DNA of 52,991 nt from Paucibacter sp. KBW04 (GTDB lineage Bacteria > Pseudomonadota > Gammaproteobacteria > Burkholderiales > Burkholderiaceae_C): NCBI RefSeq assembly GCF_003852425.1, contig NZ_QAJN01000016.1, positions 182,754 to 235,744 on the forward strand. Reading direction: 5' to 3'. Made by a program: the position numbers and the translations under genes. A model generated the notes under the pieces. That model was not told the DNA's origin, did no database searches, and saw only the letters and a list, made by a program, of their open reading frames with translations. Below, piece after piece: positions 7,258 to 16,895 of this stretch; position 1 is the stretch's first letter; every line of letters begins with the position of its first letter.

Positions 7258-8244
7258 CTAGCGACTCTCAACCGGCGGGCCCAACCATAGCGCGCCCCCC
7301 TGCTGGCATTGGCGGCGATGACTGGCCAGGCGAGGCAACTCGCTGGCCACTTTCAACAGGGCCGCGACCACGGCAAGCGCCTCAATCCAATCCAGATGCG
7401 CCAGCAAGGCACTGAGGCCGGCCAGGCCCTGCACGACCAAGGCCTGCCAGCAATTCTTGGCGAAGCCACCGGCCGGATGCTTGATCTGACGGATCAGAGA
7501 GGAGCGCAAGCGCGAGCGACGGCGATTGAATTGACCTCGCCTCGACTCCCGGCTGAGCTGCCCATGAAAGCCCCGGCAATGGAAAAAATGTGCCGCCGGC
7601 ACCAGGGCGATGCCCCAGCCATGATGACGCGCCCGGTTGCAAAGATCGTCGTCCTCGCAATACATAAAGAACAAGGGATCGAAGCCGCCGACCTGCTCCA
7701 AAAAGCGCCTGGGCATCAACCAGGCCGCGGCCGGCATGGCGTCCACGCCATACCGCGCCTGCAGCGGCCGCGCCAGCAAGGCGTCATTGAGCAAGGCAGG
7801 GGCAAAAGGACCCAGGTAGTAGTGCAAGAAAGTGGGGTCGAGTGCCTGCCCCTGGGCGTCCAACTGCAGCGGGCACAGAATGCCCAGCCCCGGCTGGTCG
7901 GCTGCCTGCTCACAGAGCTTGGCGAGCGCCTCGGGCGCCACCTGCGCATCCTGATTGAGGATGAACACATACTCCGCCCCCAGCTGCAGGGCCCGCGCAA
8001 TGCCAAGATTATTGGCCCGGCCAAAGCCCAGATTGCTGCCGGTCGCGATCAGCTCAACATCGCTGCAGGCTCGAACCAGGGATGCGGTCTGATCAGTCGA
8101 CGCGTTATCCACCACGATCAGCTGCAAGAAAACGTCGCGGCTGTCCCGCAGCGATTGCAGGCACTGGGTGATCCAGGCCGCGCCGTTATAGCTGACGATG
8201 ACACAAGCGATGCGGGGCACGGGAGAGGCGGCAGTCGCTGTCAT
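7258..8244 (-). CDS. Glycosyltransferase family 2 protein
   Basis: A 328-residue GT-A fold glycosyltransferase of the rhamnosyl/WcaE-like GT2 group. The N-terminal CVIVSYNGAAWI and VVDNASTDQT strands bind the nucleotide sugar, FILNQDAQV supplies the DxD-equivalent metal motif, and FMYCEDDDLCNRA contains the acidic catalytic region. A C-terminal hydrophobic segment (about residues 255-300) may associate with the membrane. The start at 8244 (MTATAAS) is preferred; the longer frame begins with TTG at 8283 and lacks a convincing ribosome site. The gene is followed by a methyltransferase and preceded, 122 bp away, by the TPR-like protein gene. A role in cell-surface glycan assembly is inferred. 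Confidence 0.9.
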   Translation of the reverse strand: MTATAASPVPRIACVIVSYNGAAWITQCLQSLRDSRDVFLQLIVVDNASTDQTASLVRACSDVELIATGSNLGFGRANNLGIARALQLGAEYVFILNQDAQVAPEALAKLCEQAADQPGLGILCPLQLDAQGQALDPTFLHYYLGPFAPALLNDALLARPLQARYGVDAMPAAAWLMPRRFLEQVGGFDPLFFMYCEDDDLCNRARHHGWGIALVPAAHFFHCRGFHGQLSRESRRGQFNRRRSRLRSSLIRQIKHPAGGFAKNCWQALVVQGLAGLSALLAHLDWIEALAVVAALLKVASELPRLASHRRQCQQGGALWLGPPVESR

Positions 8245-8366
8245 GTCATGGGCTGGGCGCCGAGGGAAGTCCAGCCGCAACAAAAGGCCGCGGTGGCTCG
8301 GGTGAGCGCCAATCTACCCGAAACCGCCGCGAGCACCATAGGCATCTACACCCAGCAACTCCGCGC

Positions 8367-10769
8367 TTAGGTGGCACCGACCTTGGCCCGCATGGCCTTG
8401 CACTTGCTCACGCAGCCCCTGAGCAATGCCAGCGCCCCCAAGATCACAAAACCGCCCAGTGCGATCAGGCCCCAGGCCAGAGGCCGGTGCTCGCGCGCCC
8501 AGAGCCGGGCCTCTTGCAAAGACTGGCGGGCGACAAAGCGCTGGGCTTGCCAGAAGCTGGGCTCTTGCTGAATCTGCCCGAACAGAAAGTCCAATTGCTC
8601 GCCCTGGGGCGGAATATAGGCCCCCGTTTTGATGTAGCGCTGGTACAGGCTTTGGGTCAACTCATCGTCCAGATTGATCACCCAGGACGCCGCGTTGCTG
8701 AGCACATCGGCATAGGTTCGCGAACGCGCGGGCAGCAAATCGGCCGCTTGGCCGGCCAGCTTGACGGCCTCGTAGCGGTAGTGAAAACGCTTTTCGCCAA
8801 ACTCGCCTCGCGTGGCCTGGAAGCGCTGACGCTCGGTGGGCGTGCGCGTCTTGTCCGACTCCGGCCCCATGCCGGCCAGATCGTAGTTGCCACCAATCAT
8901 GGCGAAGTCGGGGTTGACCTCATAAGCCATGATTTCCATGCCATGCCAGCGGGCGATCTCGGCCGCCTCGTACAAAGACTCGGCACGGCCGACCTGGGTC
9001 CAGGCCTTGGCCGCGGCACGCAAGGCCTTGGCATAGGCCTTGGCGTACACACGCGCCTGCTCGGGTTTGGCCCCACCGTCCACCGCTTGCAGTTCACGAT
9101 CCTGGAAGTAGTCCAACGCCTCGTCAAAGCGCTGCTCGCGCATCAGGCGGCGGGCCAGCAGGTCGCGCAGGGCGCCGGCATTGTTGAGATGGGCATAGCC
9201 CGTCTCCGCCGCAGGCACGGCCTTGGCTGCGCGCTGGTCCACAAAGGTCTTCAACTCGTCCAGCGTCAGCAAACGCTCGGCGACGTAGGCGGCGTCGATC
9301 CAGTACTCGGGGCCTTGGCCGTAGAGCAGGTCCAAGGCCTGGACGAATTCATCGCCGCCCAGCTTGAGCGCGGCAAATTGGGCAGACAGCAATTGCGCAT
9401 CTTCAGCTGCCAGCTTTTTGTCCTCGGCCTTTTCGCCGCGATCGGCCGCCAAGGCCTTGGCGAAGGCGGTCGCGGCCGCCTTCTTGTCACCCGCCATCAA
9501 GGCCAGCTTGGCGCGCAGCCAATGCGCGGTCGGCGTTTGCAAATCACCCACATAACGGCGCGCCAGATCGTAGCGAGCGTTGGCATAGGCGGCAGCAGCC
9601 AGCTTGTCGGCGTCAGCGGGTTGCTGAATGCCGGCTGCGTCCAGGGCCTTGACCAGGCGGTTCAGCGGCGAGGCCGGCCGCAGCTTGGCTCCCTCGCCTC
9701 CCTCCACATGCGCTTCCTCATCGCCGTAGGACAGCACATAGCCCACCAGCAGGCGCTGCACCAGAGGCGACTTGATATGCGCTTGCAGGCCCGCCTCGTC
9801 CTTGAGCAGGCGCTGCGCCACGATCAGCAAGGACTCGCCCGACTTCCAGCTCTCATGCGAGGCCTGCTCGGCATACAGCTCGGTGGCGCGCCTGTAATCG
9901 CCCGCGTTCAGATGCATGCGGGCCTGGGCGCCAAAGCTGTCCAGTCCCAGGAACTCGGGGTCGGGCGCGCCGGCAGCGGCCAGCTTGCGGGTCAGCTCAA
10001 AATGGCCGTCAGCCTTGGCCAGATAGCCCTCGCCCCCTTCGGCGATCTCGACCAGGCCCAGGGAATAGGCCGCCCAGGTCGCCCGTATCGCGCGCTCCTT
10101 CTCCGGCAGCTTCAAGACCGCCTCGAAGCGCTGCCGGGCCTTGGCCAGCAAGGCCTTGCTTTCCGCCTCGCTCAAGCCCTGGGCGCGGACCACGGGCCGG
10201 GGGCAAGCCTCGTCCGAGCTCGCAGCTTGCGAGGCCGCCGAGGCGGATGCCTGCGCGGCCTCGGCCTCCAGCTCGCAAGTGCTTTCTTCGGGATCAGCGT
10301 CTTGCTCTGGCGAGTAAGGCACGACGCGACGATAGTCCACCGCTCCAGCGGTGTAGAGGCGCAGAGCCGCAGGCAGGGCCGCGCCGAGGGCAAAGGCTTG
10401 ATCGCCTTGCTCGGCAGCGCGCATCTCGTAGACCAATTTGCGCTGGGCGGCATTCAAGCCCTGACCTTCGGGGTCGTGCTTGCCGTCTTGCAGATCGGCC
10501 GTGTTGTGCTCCAAACCATTGGGGAACTTCTTGGCCGGGGCCGGGTGCAGCTGCGCCGCATCGCGGAAGAAGTTGCCGGGAATGGCAGCCTTCAAGAAGG
10601 CGGCGCGTGAATTCAGGTAGACCTGAAAGTCCGGCCCGCAAGCCAGGGCCACGCCCAGCACGCTGCAGCCAGCCAAGGCCAGCCACAAAGGGCGGCGGGT
10701 GAAGCTTGATGCAGCGCGAATCAGCGGGGAGGCAGGTCCTTGCTTCTCTTTGTTCTTATCGGTTTTCAT
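8367..10769 (-). CDS. Large exported TPR-like protein, membrane anchored
   Basis: An 800-residue protein not assigned to a named family. The N-terminus has a basic segment then LWLALAGCSVLGVALACGPDF; both LAGC (C35) and ALAC (C44) could be lipobox cysteines, so it may be a lipoprotein. An Ala/Ser/Glu-rich low-complexity stretch lies at about residues 155-190. The rest is Ala-rich helical sequence with repeated short helix pairs resembling tetratricopeptide repeats (for example GDYRRATELYAEQA, EQRFDEALDYFQDREL). A C-terminal hydrophobic helix (about 768-787) is followed by basic residues, so the protein may be anchored at both ends. The start overlaps the end of the DUF3142 gene by 14 bp, implying coupling. 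It probably acts as a periplasmic scaffold; this is inference. Confidence 0.8.
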   Translation of the reverse strand: MKTDKNKEKQGPASPLIRAASSFTRRPLWLALAGCSVLGVALACGPDFQVYLNSRAAFLKAAIPGNFFRDAAQLHPAPAKKFPNGLEHNTADLQDGKHDPEGQGLNAAQRKLVYEMRAAEQGDQAFALGAALPAALRLYTAGAVDYRRVVPYSPEQDADPEESTCELEAEAAQASASAASQAASSDEACPRPVVRAQGLSEAESKALLAKARQRFEAVLKLPEKERAIRATWAAYSLGLVEIAEGGEGYLAKADGHFELTRKLAAAGAPDPEFLGLDSFGAQARMHLNAGDYRRATELYAEQASHESWKSGESLLIVAQRLLKDEAGLQAHIKSPLVQRLLVGYVLSYGDEEAHVEGGEGAKLRPASPLNRLVKALDAAGIQQPADADKLAAAAYANARYDLARRYVGDLQTPTAHWLRAKLALMAGDKKAAATAFAKALAADRGEKAEDKKLAAEDAQLLSAQFAALKLGGDEFVQALDLLYGQGPEYWIDAAYVAERLLTLDELKTFVDQRAAKAVPAAETGYAHLNNAGALRDLLARRLMREQRFDEALDYFQDRELQAVDGGAKPEQARVYAKAYAKALRAAAKAWTQVGRAESLYEAAEIARWHGMEIMAYEVNPDFAMIGGNYDLAGMGPESDKTRTPTERQRFQATRGEFGEKRFHYRYEAVKLAGQAADLLPARSRTYADVLSNAASWVINLDDELTQSLYQRYIKTGAYIPPQGEQLDFLFGQIQQEPSFWQAQRFVARQSLQEARLWAREHRPLAWGLIALGGFVILGALALLRGCVSKCKAMRAKVGAT

Positions 10770-12033
10770 GAATCTCTATCACTGGAAGGCGCGAGCATCT
10801 TAGCCATGCCACCTCGCTGCTCGCCCCCGGTTTGAGCAAAAGACTGCCCGCGCGCTGCAAATGCCAGCCACCGTTCGCGCCGACGATGCTACGGTAGCCC
10901 AATCGGCCTTGCACGCTGCCGCAATCAGCAGGCAGATTCAGGCGGCTGGGCCACAAGGCGTCGCTGCGGCCGCTGTTGACGAGTTGCAAGCGATACAGGC
11001 CCGGCGTGCTCGCATCGGCCTGGGCTTGCACACGCAGCGCCGGCTGCAGGGGCGCGCCGCTCATCACCCGGCGCCAGGTGGCGGGATGCCAGGCCCGTTG
11101 ATCGGCCAAGGTCGGCAGGCGGAACCAAACAAGACCCTGCAGATGGCTCAGGCGCGGCCGGGCACGCGGCAAGGCCTGGTGCACAAAATCTTGTAGCTGC
11201 TGCGGGTCCACCGCCCATTCGGCGCTGCCGACCGCGCCGCCCAGCAAGGGCGTCTCGCTCTCCACCGCCAGCAGATTGCCAAAGTCGTCAAAGCGCAGCT
11301 GAGCCGAGTAAGTGGGCAGGGCCAGCTGATAGCGCAAGGGGCTGGGGTTGGCCTCGGCGATGGCCTCGATCTGCTGCGCCCAGCGCAGGGCCAGCCTTGG
11401 GTCGAACAGGCCTTGGCCCGGGTTCTGCACCGCATGCAGCTGCAGCGTCAATTCATCTACCTGTTGCCACAGCGCCGGCAGCTCGCGCGAGCCCAGCCAA
11501 GCCGGCAAGGCGGTGATCAAGAGCGGCAGCCCAGCCAGCGCGGCCTCAGCCCGCAGGCTTTGTAGAAACTCGCGGTACTGGCGCAGGCGGGCGGTGGCGC
11601 AGTCGTGGTCGATCTCCAGCGCCTCCAGCCTCAAGCCTTGGGCTCGGGCGCGCGCCACCGTCGCCAGCACGGCCGCGCGCAAGCGGGCCGGGTCCAGGCG
11701 CTGCAACTGCCCCTCGATGCGCACAACAGCCACCACCCCCTTGCCCGTGGCCTGCAAGGCGGCGGCGTCCACGGCGGCGAAGCGCTGGCTACCGTCGGCG
11801 GCGATATGGCTCATCAGCACCCGCCAGCGACGCAGTGCTGCACCCTGCGACTCCTCGGAGGCTTCGCGCAGGGCGGCGCGCAAGGGCTCTTGCCACAGCA
11901 TCTGCCAGATGTACGCCTCCTGGCTCAGGGCCAAGGCGGCCGGCGGGCGCAGCCAGGCCCACGCGGCACCCAGGGCCATGCCCAACAGTACAACCATCCA
12001 CAGCCCTCGCCTCCTCCAGGTCATCTTGCTCAT
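10756..12033 (-). CDS. DUF3142 domain protein, possible TIM-barrel fold
   Basis: A 425-residue protein matching what I recall of DUF3142: RIEGQLQRLDPARLRAAV, LEIDHDCATARLRQYREFLQ, LLITALPAWLGS, a VDELTLQLHAV strand, then YQLALPTYSAQL. The alternating strands ending in acidic or aromatic residues look like a glycosidase-type TIM barrel, but no enzyme activity is established. An N-terminal membrane segment (GLWMVVLLGMALGAAWAWL) suggests a signal anchor or uncleaved signal facing the periplasm. The start at 12033 (MSKMTWRRR) was chosen because the longer frame (to 12195) is translated from the palindromic element. It overlaps the downstream TPR-like gene by 14 bp. Confidence 0.78.
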   Translation of the reverse strand: MSKMTWRRRGLWMVVLLGMALGAAWAWLRPPAALALSQEAYIWQMLWQEPLRAALREASEESQGAALRRWRVLMSHIAADGSQRFAAVDAAALQATGKGVVAVVRIEGQLQRLDPARLRAAVLATVARARAQGLRLEALEIDHDCATARLRQYREFLQSLRAEAALAGLPLLITALPAWLGSRELPALWQQVDELTLQLHAVQNPGQGLFDPRLALRWAQQIEAIAEANPSPLRYQLALPTYSAQLRFDDFGNLLAVESETPLLGGAVGSAEWAVDPQQLQDFVHQALPRARPRLSHLQGLVWFRLPTLADQRAWHPATWRRVMSGAPLQPALRVQAQADASTPGLYRLQLVNSGRSDALWPSRLNLPADCGSVQGRLGYRSIVGANGGWHLQRAGSLLLKPGASSEVAWLRCSRLPVIEIHENR

Positions 12034-12098
12034 GCTTGCACTTGTCTCAACACCTGTCCCCGCTCCGCTGCAGACTTTTTCAGAAGGCGTTACGCTCA

Positions 12099-12261
12099 AG
12101 GGAAGCTCTGCACAAATCAGGCCGGTCCGGGCTAGCGGGCTCGGGCGGTCTGCGGCGTTGCAGTTCTCGCCAATAGCTAGGGCTATTGGCTTCAAACTGC
12201 GCCTTGCATCCCATCCCGATCCGCAAACCCGACCTCGCCCCGATTTATGCAGAGCTTCCCT
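12099..12261. repeat. 163-bp palindromic MITE-like element
   Basis: The ends are 20-bp inverted repeats, AGGGAAGCTCTGCACAAATC at 12099-12118 and its complement at 12242-12261, with one mismatch. The exact centre holds a perfect hairpin with arms GCCAATAGC (12169-12177) and GCTATTGGC (12182-12190). The sequence between also pairs in part across the whole length, so the element is one long imperfect palindrome. No target-site duplication is obvious and the parent element is not identified. It fills the divergent gap between the DUF3142 gene and the molybdenum hydroxylase operon. Confidence 0.75.
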
Positions 12262-12344
12262 AACCCGCCCTCCCTTCTGCGGTCATTGTCGAACAAGGCC
12301 TGCCGCAGCAGCGATCCCTCTTCCCCAATCACGGAGCCCCACCC

Positions 12345-12833
12345 ATGATCAAACTGACTGTCAACGGCCGCGCCGTCGCGCTCGACGCCGACGCGAACGA
12401 GCCCCTGCTCTGGGCCTTGCGTGAAGACCTGCAACTCACCGGCACCAAATTCGGCTGCGGCATGGCTTTGTGCGGCGCCTGCACCGTGCATCTGGACGGC
12501 CAGCCGGTGCGCGCCTGCTCCACGCCCTTGTCGGCCGCCGCGGGCAAAAAGGTCACCACCATCGAAGGCGTGGGCGCCAGCAAAACCGGCAAGGCGGTGC
12601 AAGCCGCCTGGGTCAAGCTCGATGTACCGCAATGCGGCTATTGCCAGAGCGGCCAGATCATGAGCGCCTGCGCCCTGCTGGCAGCCAAGAAGTCGCCCAG
12701 CGACGCCGACATCGACAGCGCCATGAGCGGCAATATCTGCCGCTGCGGCACTTACAACCAGATCCGTGAGGCCATCCATGTGGCGGCCGACACACTGAAG
12801 TCCGGCAAAGCCATCAAGACCGTGGGAGCCTGA
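12345..12833 (+). CDS. 2Fe-2S subunit of a molybdenum hydroxylase (IorA-like)
   Basis: A 162-residue (2Fe-2S)2 electron-transfer subunit of the xanthine oxidase family, isoquinoline 1-oxidoreductase or aldehyde dehydrogenase type. The plant-type ferredoxin cluster is bound by C38, C43, C46 and C58. The second, helical-domain cluster is bound by C97, C100, C132 and C134 (QCGYCQSG and ICRCGTY). It has no export signal of its own and is expected to be folded with the large subunit and carried through the Tat system by that partner. It is followed after 1 bp by the large-subunit gene. The natural substrate, an N-heterocycle or aldehyde, cannot be determined. Confidence 0.92.
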   Translation: MIKLTVNGRAVALDADANEPLLWALREDLQLTGTKFGCGMALCGACTVHLDGQPVRACSTPLSAAAGKKVTTIEGVGASKTGKAVQAAWVKLDVPQCGYCQSGQIMSACALLAAKKSPSDADIDSAMSGNICRCGTYNQIREAIHVAADTLKSGKAIKTVGA

Positions 12834-12834
12834 G

Positions 12835-15060
12835 ATGAGCGACACCTTGAACACCCTGCTCGCAGCCTCCACGCGCTCTGAAACACCCTCCGAGGCGTCC
12901 CCGCTGCAAACCACCCGCCGCGGCTTCATGAAGTCGGGCGCCGGCTCGGCCCTGGTCGTCGGCTTCAGCCTGCCCCTGGCCGGCGGCCTGGCCTCCAAGG
13001 TGCAAGCCGCCACCGGTGAGGCGCCGCAAACCAATACCTTTGCGCCCAATGCCTGGCTGCGCATCACGCCGGACAACCGCATCACCGTGCTCTGCGGCTC
13101 GGCCGAGATGGGCCAGGGCGTGCTGACCGCCATCCCCATGCTGGTGGCCGAAGAACTGGACGCCGACTGGAAGCTGGTGGGCGTGGAGCAAGCCCCGGCC
13201 CACACCGCCTATAACAACCCCATGTTCGGCATGCAAGCCACCGGCGGCAGCACCACCATACGCGCGCACTGGACGCCGCTGCGCCAGGCCGGTGCGGCCG
13301 CGCGCGAGATGCTTTTGGCCTCCGCCGCCGAGCAGCTCAAGATCGACGTTAGCCACCTGAGAACCGAGCGCAGCCATGTGATCGCCCCCGGCGGCAAAAA
13401 GCTCAGCTACGGCTCGCTCGTGGAGGCCGCCAGCCGCCAGCCCGTACCCGACAAGCCCTTGCTGAAGAGCCGGGCCGATTTCAAGATTCTGGGCAAGCCC
13501 ACCGCCCGCCTGGACACGCCCGCCAAGGTCAAGGGCACGGCCAAGTTCGGCATCGATGCCCGCATCGACGGCATGCTGGTCGCCGTGATGGCGCGCGCAC
13601 CCTTTGCCGACGCCAAGGTCAAGTCCATGGACGAGGCGGCCGCCCGCGCCGTCAAGGGCGTGCAAAAGATCATCAGCATCCCGCATGGCGTGGCCGTGCT
13701 GGCCGATGGCTACTGGGCCGCCAAGCAAGGCCGCGACGCCTTGGCCCTGCAATGGGAGATGGGCGACAAAGCGCAGCTCAACTCCGCCAAGGTCAGCGAG
13801 ATGCTGAACGACGCGGCCAGTAACGCCGGCGCCATTGCGGTGGACAAGGGCAATCTCAAGGACGCCTCTGCCACTTCGGCCCAGCGCCTGAGCGCCAGCT
13901 ACGAAGTGCCCTATCTGGCCCACGCCTGCATGGAGCCGCTGAACTGCCTGGCCTGGGTCAAAGGGGATGAGGTGACGATCTGGGCCGGCACCCAAAGCCA
14001 GGGCCCCGCGCAAGGCATCCTGGGCCAGATCGCCCAGGTGACGCCGGCCAAGGTCAAGGTCAACACCTTGCTGCTGGGCGGTGGCTTTGGCCGCCGTTTT
14101 GCCCCCGACTTCACCATCGACGCGACCCTGCTGTCCAAACTCAGCGGCAGCCCGGTCAAGCTGATCTACACCCGCGAGGACGATATGGCGGCGGGCTATT
14201 ACCGCCCGGCGTCTCTGGTCAAGTTCGAGGCGGCGCTGGACGAGAACGGCCGCGCCACCGCCTTGCGCGCCGATGTGGCCTCGCCCTCCATCATGGCCGG
14301 CTCCGGCTTTATGAAGCTGCCCGAAAGCGGCGTGGACGGCCAAGCCGTCGAAGGCCTGGCCGATCATCTCTACGACATCCCCAACCAACGCATCGCCTAC
14401 GGCCGCGCCGAGCCCGGCCCGCAGGTCTGGTTCTGGCGCTCGGTGGGCCACTCGCAGAACGCTTTCTTCATCGAAAGCTTTATCGACGAACTGGCCGCCG
14501 CCGCCAAGGCCGACCCGCTGCAATACCGGCTGAAGATGCTGGACAAGCACCCACGCGCCAAGGCCGTGCTGGAAGCCGCAGCGGCCAAGGCCGGCTGGGG
14601 TCAGGTCTTGCCTGCGGGGGTGAAGCGGGGCATCGCCCTGGCCGAGAGCTTTGGCAGCTTTGTCGCCGAAGTGGCCGAGGTCTCGGTCGCCGCCGACGGC
14701 ACGCCCAAGGTGCACCGCGTCGTCGCGGCGGTGGACTGCGGCCAGACCGTCAACCCGCAGACCATTGCCCGCCAGATCGAAGGCGCCATCGTCTACGGCC
14801 TCAGCGCGGCGCTCTACGGCCAGATCACGCTGAAAGACGGCCGCGTGGAGCAAAGCAATTTCCACGACTACCCGGTGCTGCGCATGAGCGAGATGCCCAA
14901 GGTAGAAGTGCACATCATCCCTAGCATGGCCGCCCCCGGCGGCGTGGGCGAGCCTGGCACCCCGCCGATTGCGCCTGCGGTGGCTAACGCCATCTTTGCG
15001 GCCACCGGTGTGCGCCTGCGCAAGCTGCCGTTTGAGACCGCCTTGTTGAAAAAGGCCTAA
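12835..15060 (+). CDS. Molybdopterin-binding subunit of molybdenum hydroxylase (IorB-like)
   Basis: A 741-residue large subunit of a xanthine dehydrogenase-family enzyme. A Tat signal ([11 protein letters not shown]28-R29, then a hydrophobic run ending VQAA) indicates export folded to the periplasm. Cofactor motifs include GGGFGRRF, the [12 protein letters not shown] segment near residues 87-98, and the C-terminal [10 protein letters not shown], whose E706 is the expected catalytic glutamate. It hydroxylates N-heteroaromatics or aldehydes using water and passes electrons via the Fe-S subunit to an acceptor. No cytochrome c subunit or XdhC-type maturation factor is adjacent, so the electron acceptor must be encoded elsewhere. 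The stop is only 5 bp before the amylase-like gene. Confidence 0.92.
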   Translation: MSDTLNTLLAASTRSETPSEASPLQTTRRGFMKSGAGSALVVGFSLPLAGGLASKVQAATGEAPQTNTFAPNAWLRITPDNRITVLCGSAEMGQGVLTAIPMLVAEELDADWKLVGVEQAPAHTAYNNPMFGMQATGGSTTIRAHWTPLRQAGAAAREMLLASAAEQLKIDVSHLRTERSHVIAPGGKKLSYGSLVEAASRQPVPDKPLLKSRADFKILGKPTARLDTPAKVKGTAKFGIDARIDGMLVAVMARAPFADAKVKSMDEAAARAVKGVQKIISIPHGVAVLADGYWAAKQGRDALALQWEMGDKAQLNSAKVSEMLNDAASNAGAIAVDKGNLKDASATSAQRLSASYEVPYLAHACMEPLNCLAWVKGDEVTIWAGTQSQGPAQGILGQIAQVTPAKVKVNTLLLGGGFGRRFAPDFTIDATLLSKLSGSPVKLIYTREDDMAAGYYRPASLVKFEAALDENGRATALRADVASPSIMAGSGFMKLPESGVDGQAVEGLADHLYDIPNQRIAYGRAEPGPQVWFWRSVGHSQNAFFIESFIDELAAAAKADPLQYRLKMLDKHPRAKAVLEAAAAKAGWGQVLPAGVKRGIALAESFGSFVAEVAEVSVAADGTPKVHRVVAAVDCGQTVNPQTIARQIEGAIVYGLSAALYGQITLKDGRVEQSNFHDYPVLRMSEMPKVEVHIIPSMAAPGGVGEPGTPPIAPAVANAIFAATGVRLRKLPFETALLKKA

Positions 15061-15065
15061 AGCCC

Positions 15066-16631
15066 ATGAAGCGATTCACCCTCCCTGCCCTGCTCTTGAG
15101 CGCCGTCGGCGCCAGCTTCGCGGCCCCGCAGACGGGTTCGGTCTACGAGCAGCGGGAAAAGGACTGGCGCAACGGCGCCATCGTCTATCAGGTGCTGGTG
15201 GATCGCTTCGTGCCCTCGGCCCAGCTGGAGGCCAAGCGGGCGCTCTACCCGGCGCCCAAAAAGCTTCGGGATTGGGCCGAGCCGGCCAGGCCCGGCGTCT
15301 ATCTGGAGGACGCCAAGCTCAATAGCCAGGAGCTGGACTTCTGGGGCGGTGATCTGCAAAGCCTGAGCACGCGGCTGGACTACATCCAGCAGCTGGGCGC
15401 CGATGTGCTCTACCTCAACCCCATCCACCTGGCCTACACCAACCACAAATACGACGCCTTCGACTTCAAGGCCATCTCACCCGAGTACGGCAGCCGGGCC
15501 GAGTTCAAGCAACTGGCCGCGAATGTCCACCAACGCGGCATGAAGCTGGTGCTGGACGGGGTGTTCAACCATATGGGGCGCAACTCACCCAAGTTCCAGC
15601 AAGCCTTCGCCAAGCCCGACAGCCCCTGGCGGGACTGGTTCGCCATCGGCCCACAATACCAAGGCGGCGCGCGGGTGTGGACGGGTTTTCAAAACCTGCC
15701 CGAGCTCAATTTGGAAAACCCGGCAGTGCGCGACTACCTCTACGGCGCACCCGACTCGGTGGTGCGCGGCTATTTGCGCGATGGCGCCGATGGTTGGCGC
15801 CTGGACACGGCCTTCGAGCTGGGTCTGCCCTTTCTGCGCGAGCTGACGGCGGCGGCGCATCAGCAAAAGCCCGGCTCCCTGGTGGTGGGTGAGATCGTCA
15901 ACTACCCGTCTGACTGGCTGCACTCACTGGACGCGGTGATGAACTTCTCGCTGCGCCAGATCGTGCTGGGCCTGGCCCAGGGCGAGTTGTCACCGGCCAT
16001 GAGCGCACGCATGAGCGAGCGCCTGATACGCGACGCAGGCATCGAGCCCATGCTCAAGTCCTGGATGGTGATCGACAACCACGACATCCCGCGCATCGCC
16101 CATCTCTTCCCGGCCAGCGATCAGCGCCGCATGGTGCAGACCCTGCAATTCACCCTGCCCGGCGCGCCAAATATCTACTACGGCGCCGAGCTGGGCATGA
16201 GCGGCGGAGGCGATCCCGAGAATCGCAGTCCCATGCGCTGGGACCTGCTCAAGGCCGACAACCCCGATCTGCTCTGGATGAAACAACTGGTCGCCCTGCG
16301 CAAGGAGCACCGCGCCTTGCGCGTGGGGGACTTCCGCCTGATCGAGGTCGAAAAGCTCTACGCCTTTGAGCGCTACACCGATCGCGCACTAGAGACCATG
16401 CTGGTGATCTGCAACCCCAGGGCTGAGCCGGTCAGCGAGCGCCTGATGGTGGCGAACGCCATGCTGATGGACGACACCCCGCTGGTCGATGCCCTGAACC
16501 CCAAAGCCGATAGCCCTCTGGTGCTGGGCGCGGGCTTTGTGACCGTCACCGTGCCGGCCCGCACGACCCTGGTGCTACAGCCCAAGGAACGCGAGCTGGG
16601 CGGCTACAGCCGCTACAAACGGGTCAACTGA
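15066..16631 (+). CDS. Secreted GH13 alpha-amylase family enzyme
   Basis: A 521-residue glycoside hydrolase family 13 protein with a Sec signal peptide (cleavage near SFA-AP, residues 18-20). All four conserved regions are present: DGVFNH (164-169), DGWRLDTAF with nucleophile D247, GEIVN with acid/base E276, and IDNHD with stabiliser D340. Catalysis therefore looks intact on alpha-glucans such as maltodextrin or starch; specificity within GH13 is not resolved. The C-terminal beta domain covers about residues 430-515. The ATG lies 5 bp after the molybdenum hydroxylase stop, suggesting co-transcription with an unrelated-looking enzyme. Confidence 0.92.
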   Translation: MKRFTLPALLLSAVGASFAAPQTGSVYEQREKDWRNGAIVYQVLVDRFVPSAQLEAKRALYPAPKKLRDWAEPARPGVYLEDAKLNSQELDFWGGDLQSLSTRLDYIQQLGADVLYLNPIHLAYTNHKYDAFDFKAISPEYGSRAEFKQLAANVHQRGMKLVLDGVFNHMGRNSPKFQQAFAKPDSPWRDWFAIGPQYQGGARVWTGFQNLPELNLENPAVRDYLYGAPDSVVRGYLRDGADGWRLDTAFELGLPFLRELTAAAHQQKPGSLVVGEIVNYPSDWLHSLDAVMNFSLRQIVLGLAQGELSPAMSARMSERLIRDAGIEPMLKSWMVIDNHDIPRIAHLFPASDQRRMVQTLQFTLPGAPNIYYGAELGMSGGGDPENRSPMRWDLLKADNPDLLWMKQLVALRKEHRALRVGDFRLIEVEKLYAFERYTDRALETMLVICNPRAEPVSERLMVANAMLMDDTPLVDALNPKADSPLVLGAGFVTVTVPARTTLVLQPKERELGGYSRYKRVN

Positions 16632-16650
16632 GCCGCCCAGGCACTGCCGT

Positions 16651-16863
16651 TCAAGCGGCAGGCGGATAACCGGCTTCGGTCAGAGCTGTTGCCAGGTCTT
16701 CGCGCGACAAATCGCTCTGCACTTGCAACTCGCGCGTGTCGCGTTTGAAGTCCAGCTTGGCCTGATCGTCCACCTCGCCCAGGGCGCGGGTGATGGCAGC
16801 GACGCAATGGCCGCAGCTCATATCGGGCAGTTTGAAGTCATAGGTATGCAGGGTGGCGCTCAT
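16651..16863 (-). CDS. copZ: Copper chaperone, HMA domain (CopZ-like)
   Basis: A 70-residue heavy-metal-associated domain protein. The metal loop is MSCGHC (C17 and C20), followed by VAAITRAL and a C-terminal LTEAGY, giving the ferredoxin-like beta-alpha-beta-beta-alpha-beta fold. It should bind Cu(I) in the cytoplasm and hand it to the P-type ATPase encoded at 18064. The start at 16863 (MSATLH) is preceded by a GGAGA ribosome site; a longer frame would start within the CueR operator. A CueR-type promoter lies upstream at 16896-16926. Head-to-head orientation with copA, with about 1.2 kb between, is unusual for this pair. Confidence 0.9.
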   Translation of the reverse strand: MSATLHTYDFKLPDMSCGHCVAAITRALGEVDDQAKLDFKRDTRELQVQSDLSREDLATALTEAGYPPAA

Positions 16864-16895
16864 CTCTGGCTCTCCGATGTGATGGGAATGCAAGA

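Noticed and set aside
8487..10610. Plus-strand open frame of 707 codons
   Set aside because: Antisense to the TPR-like protein gene, which has a signal, membrane helix and sensible composition; the plus frame has none.
12034..12195. N-terminal extension of the DUF3142 protein
   Set aside because: The extra 54 residues would be translated from the palindromic element and show no signal or family match; ATG at 12033 followed by a membrane segment is better.
12814..14913. Minus-strand open frame of 699 codons
   Set aside because: Antisense to the molybdenum hydroxylase large subunit, which has all expected motifs.
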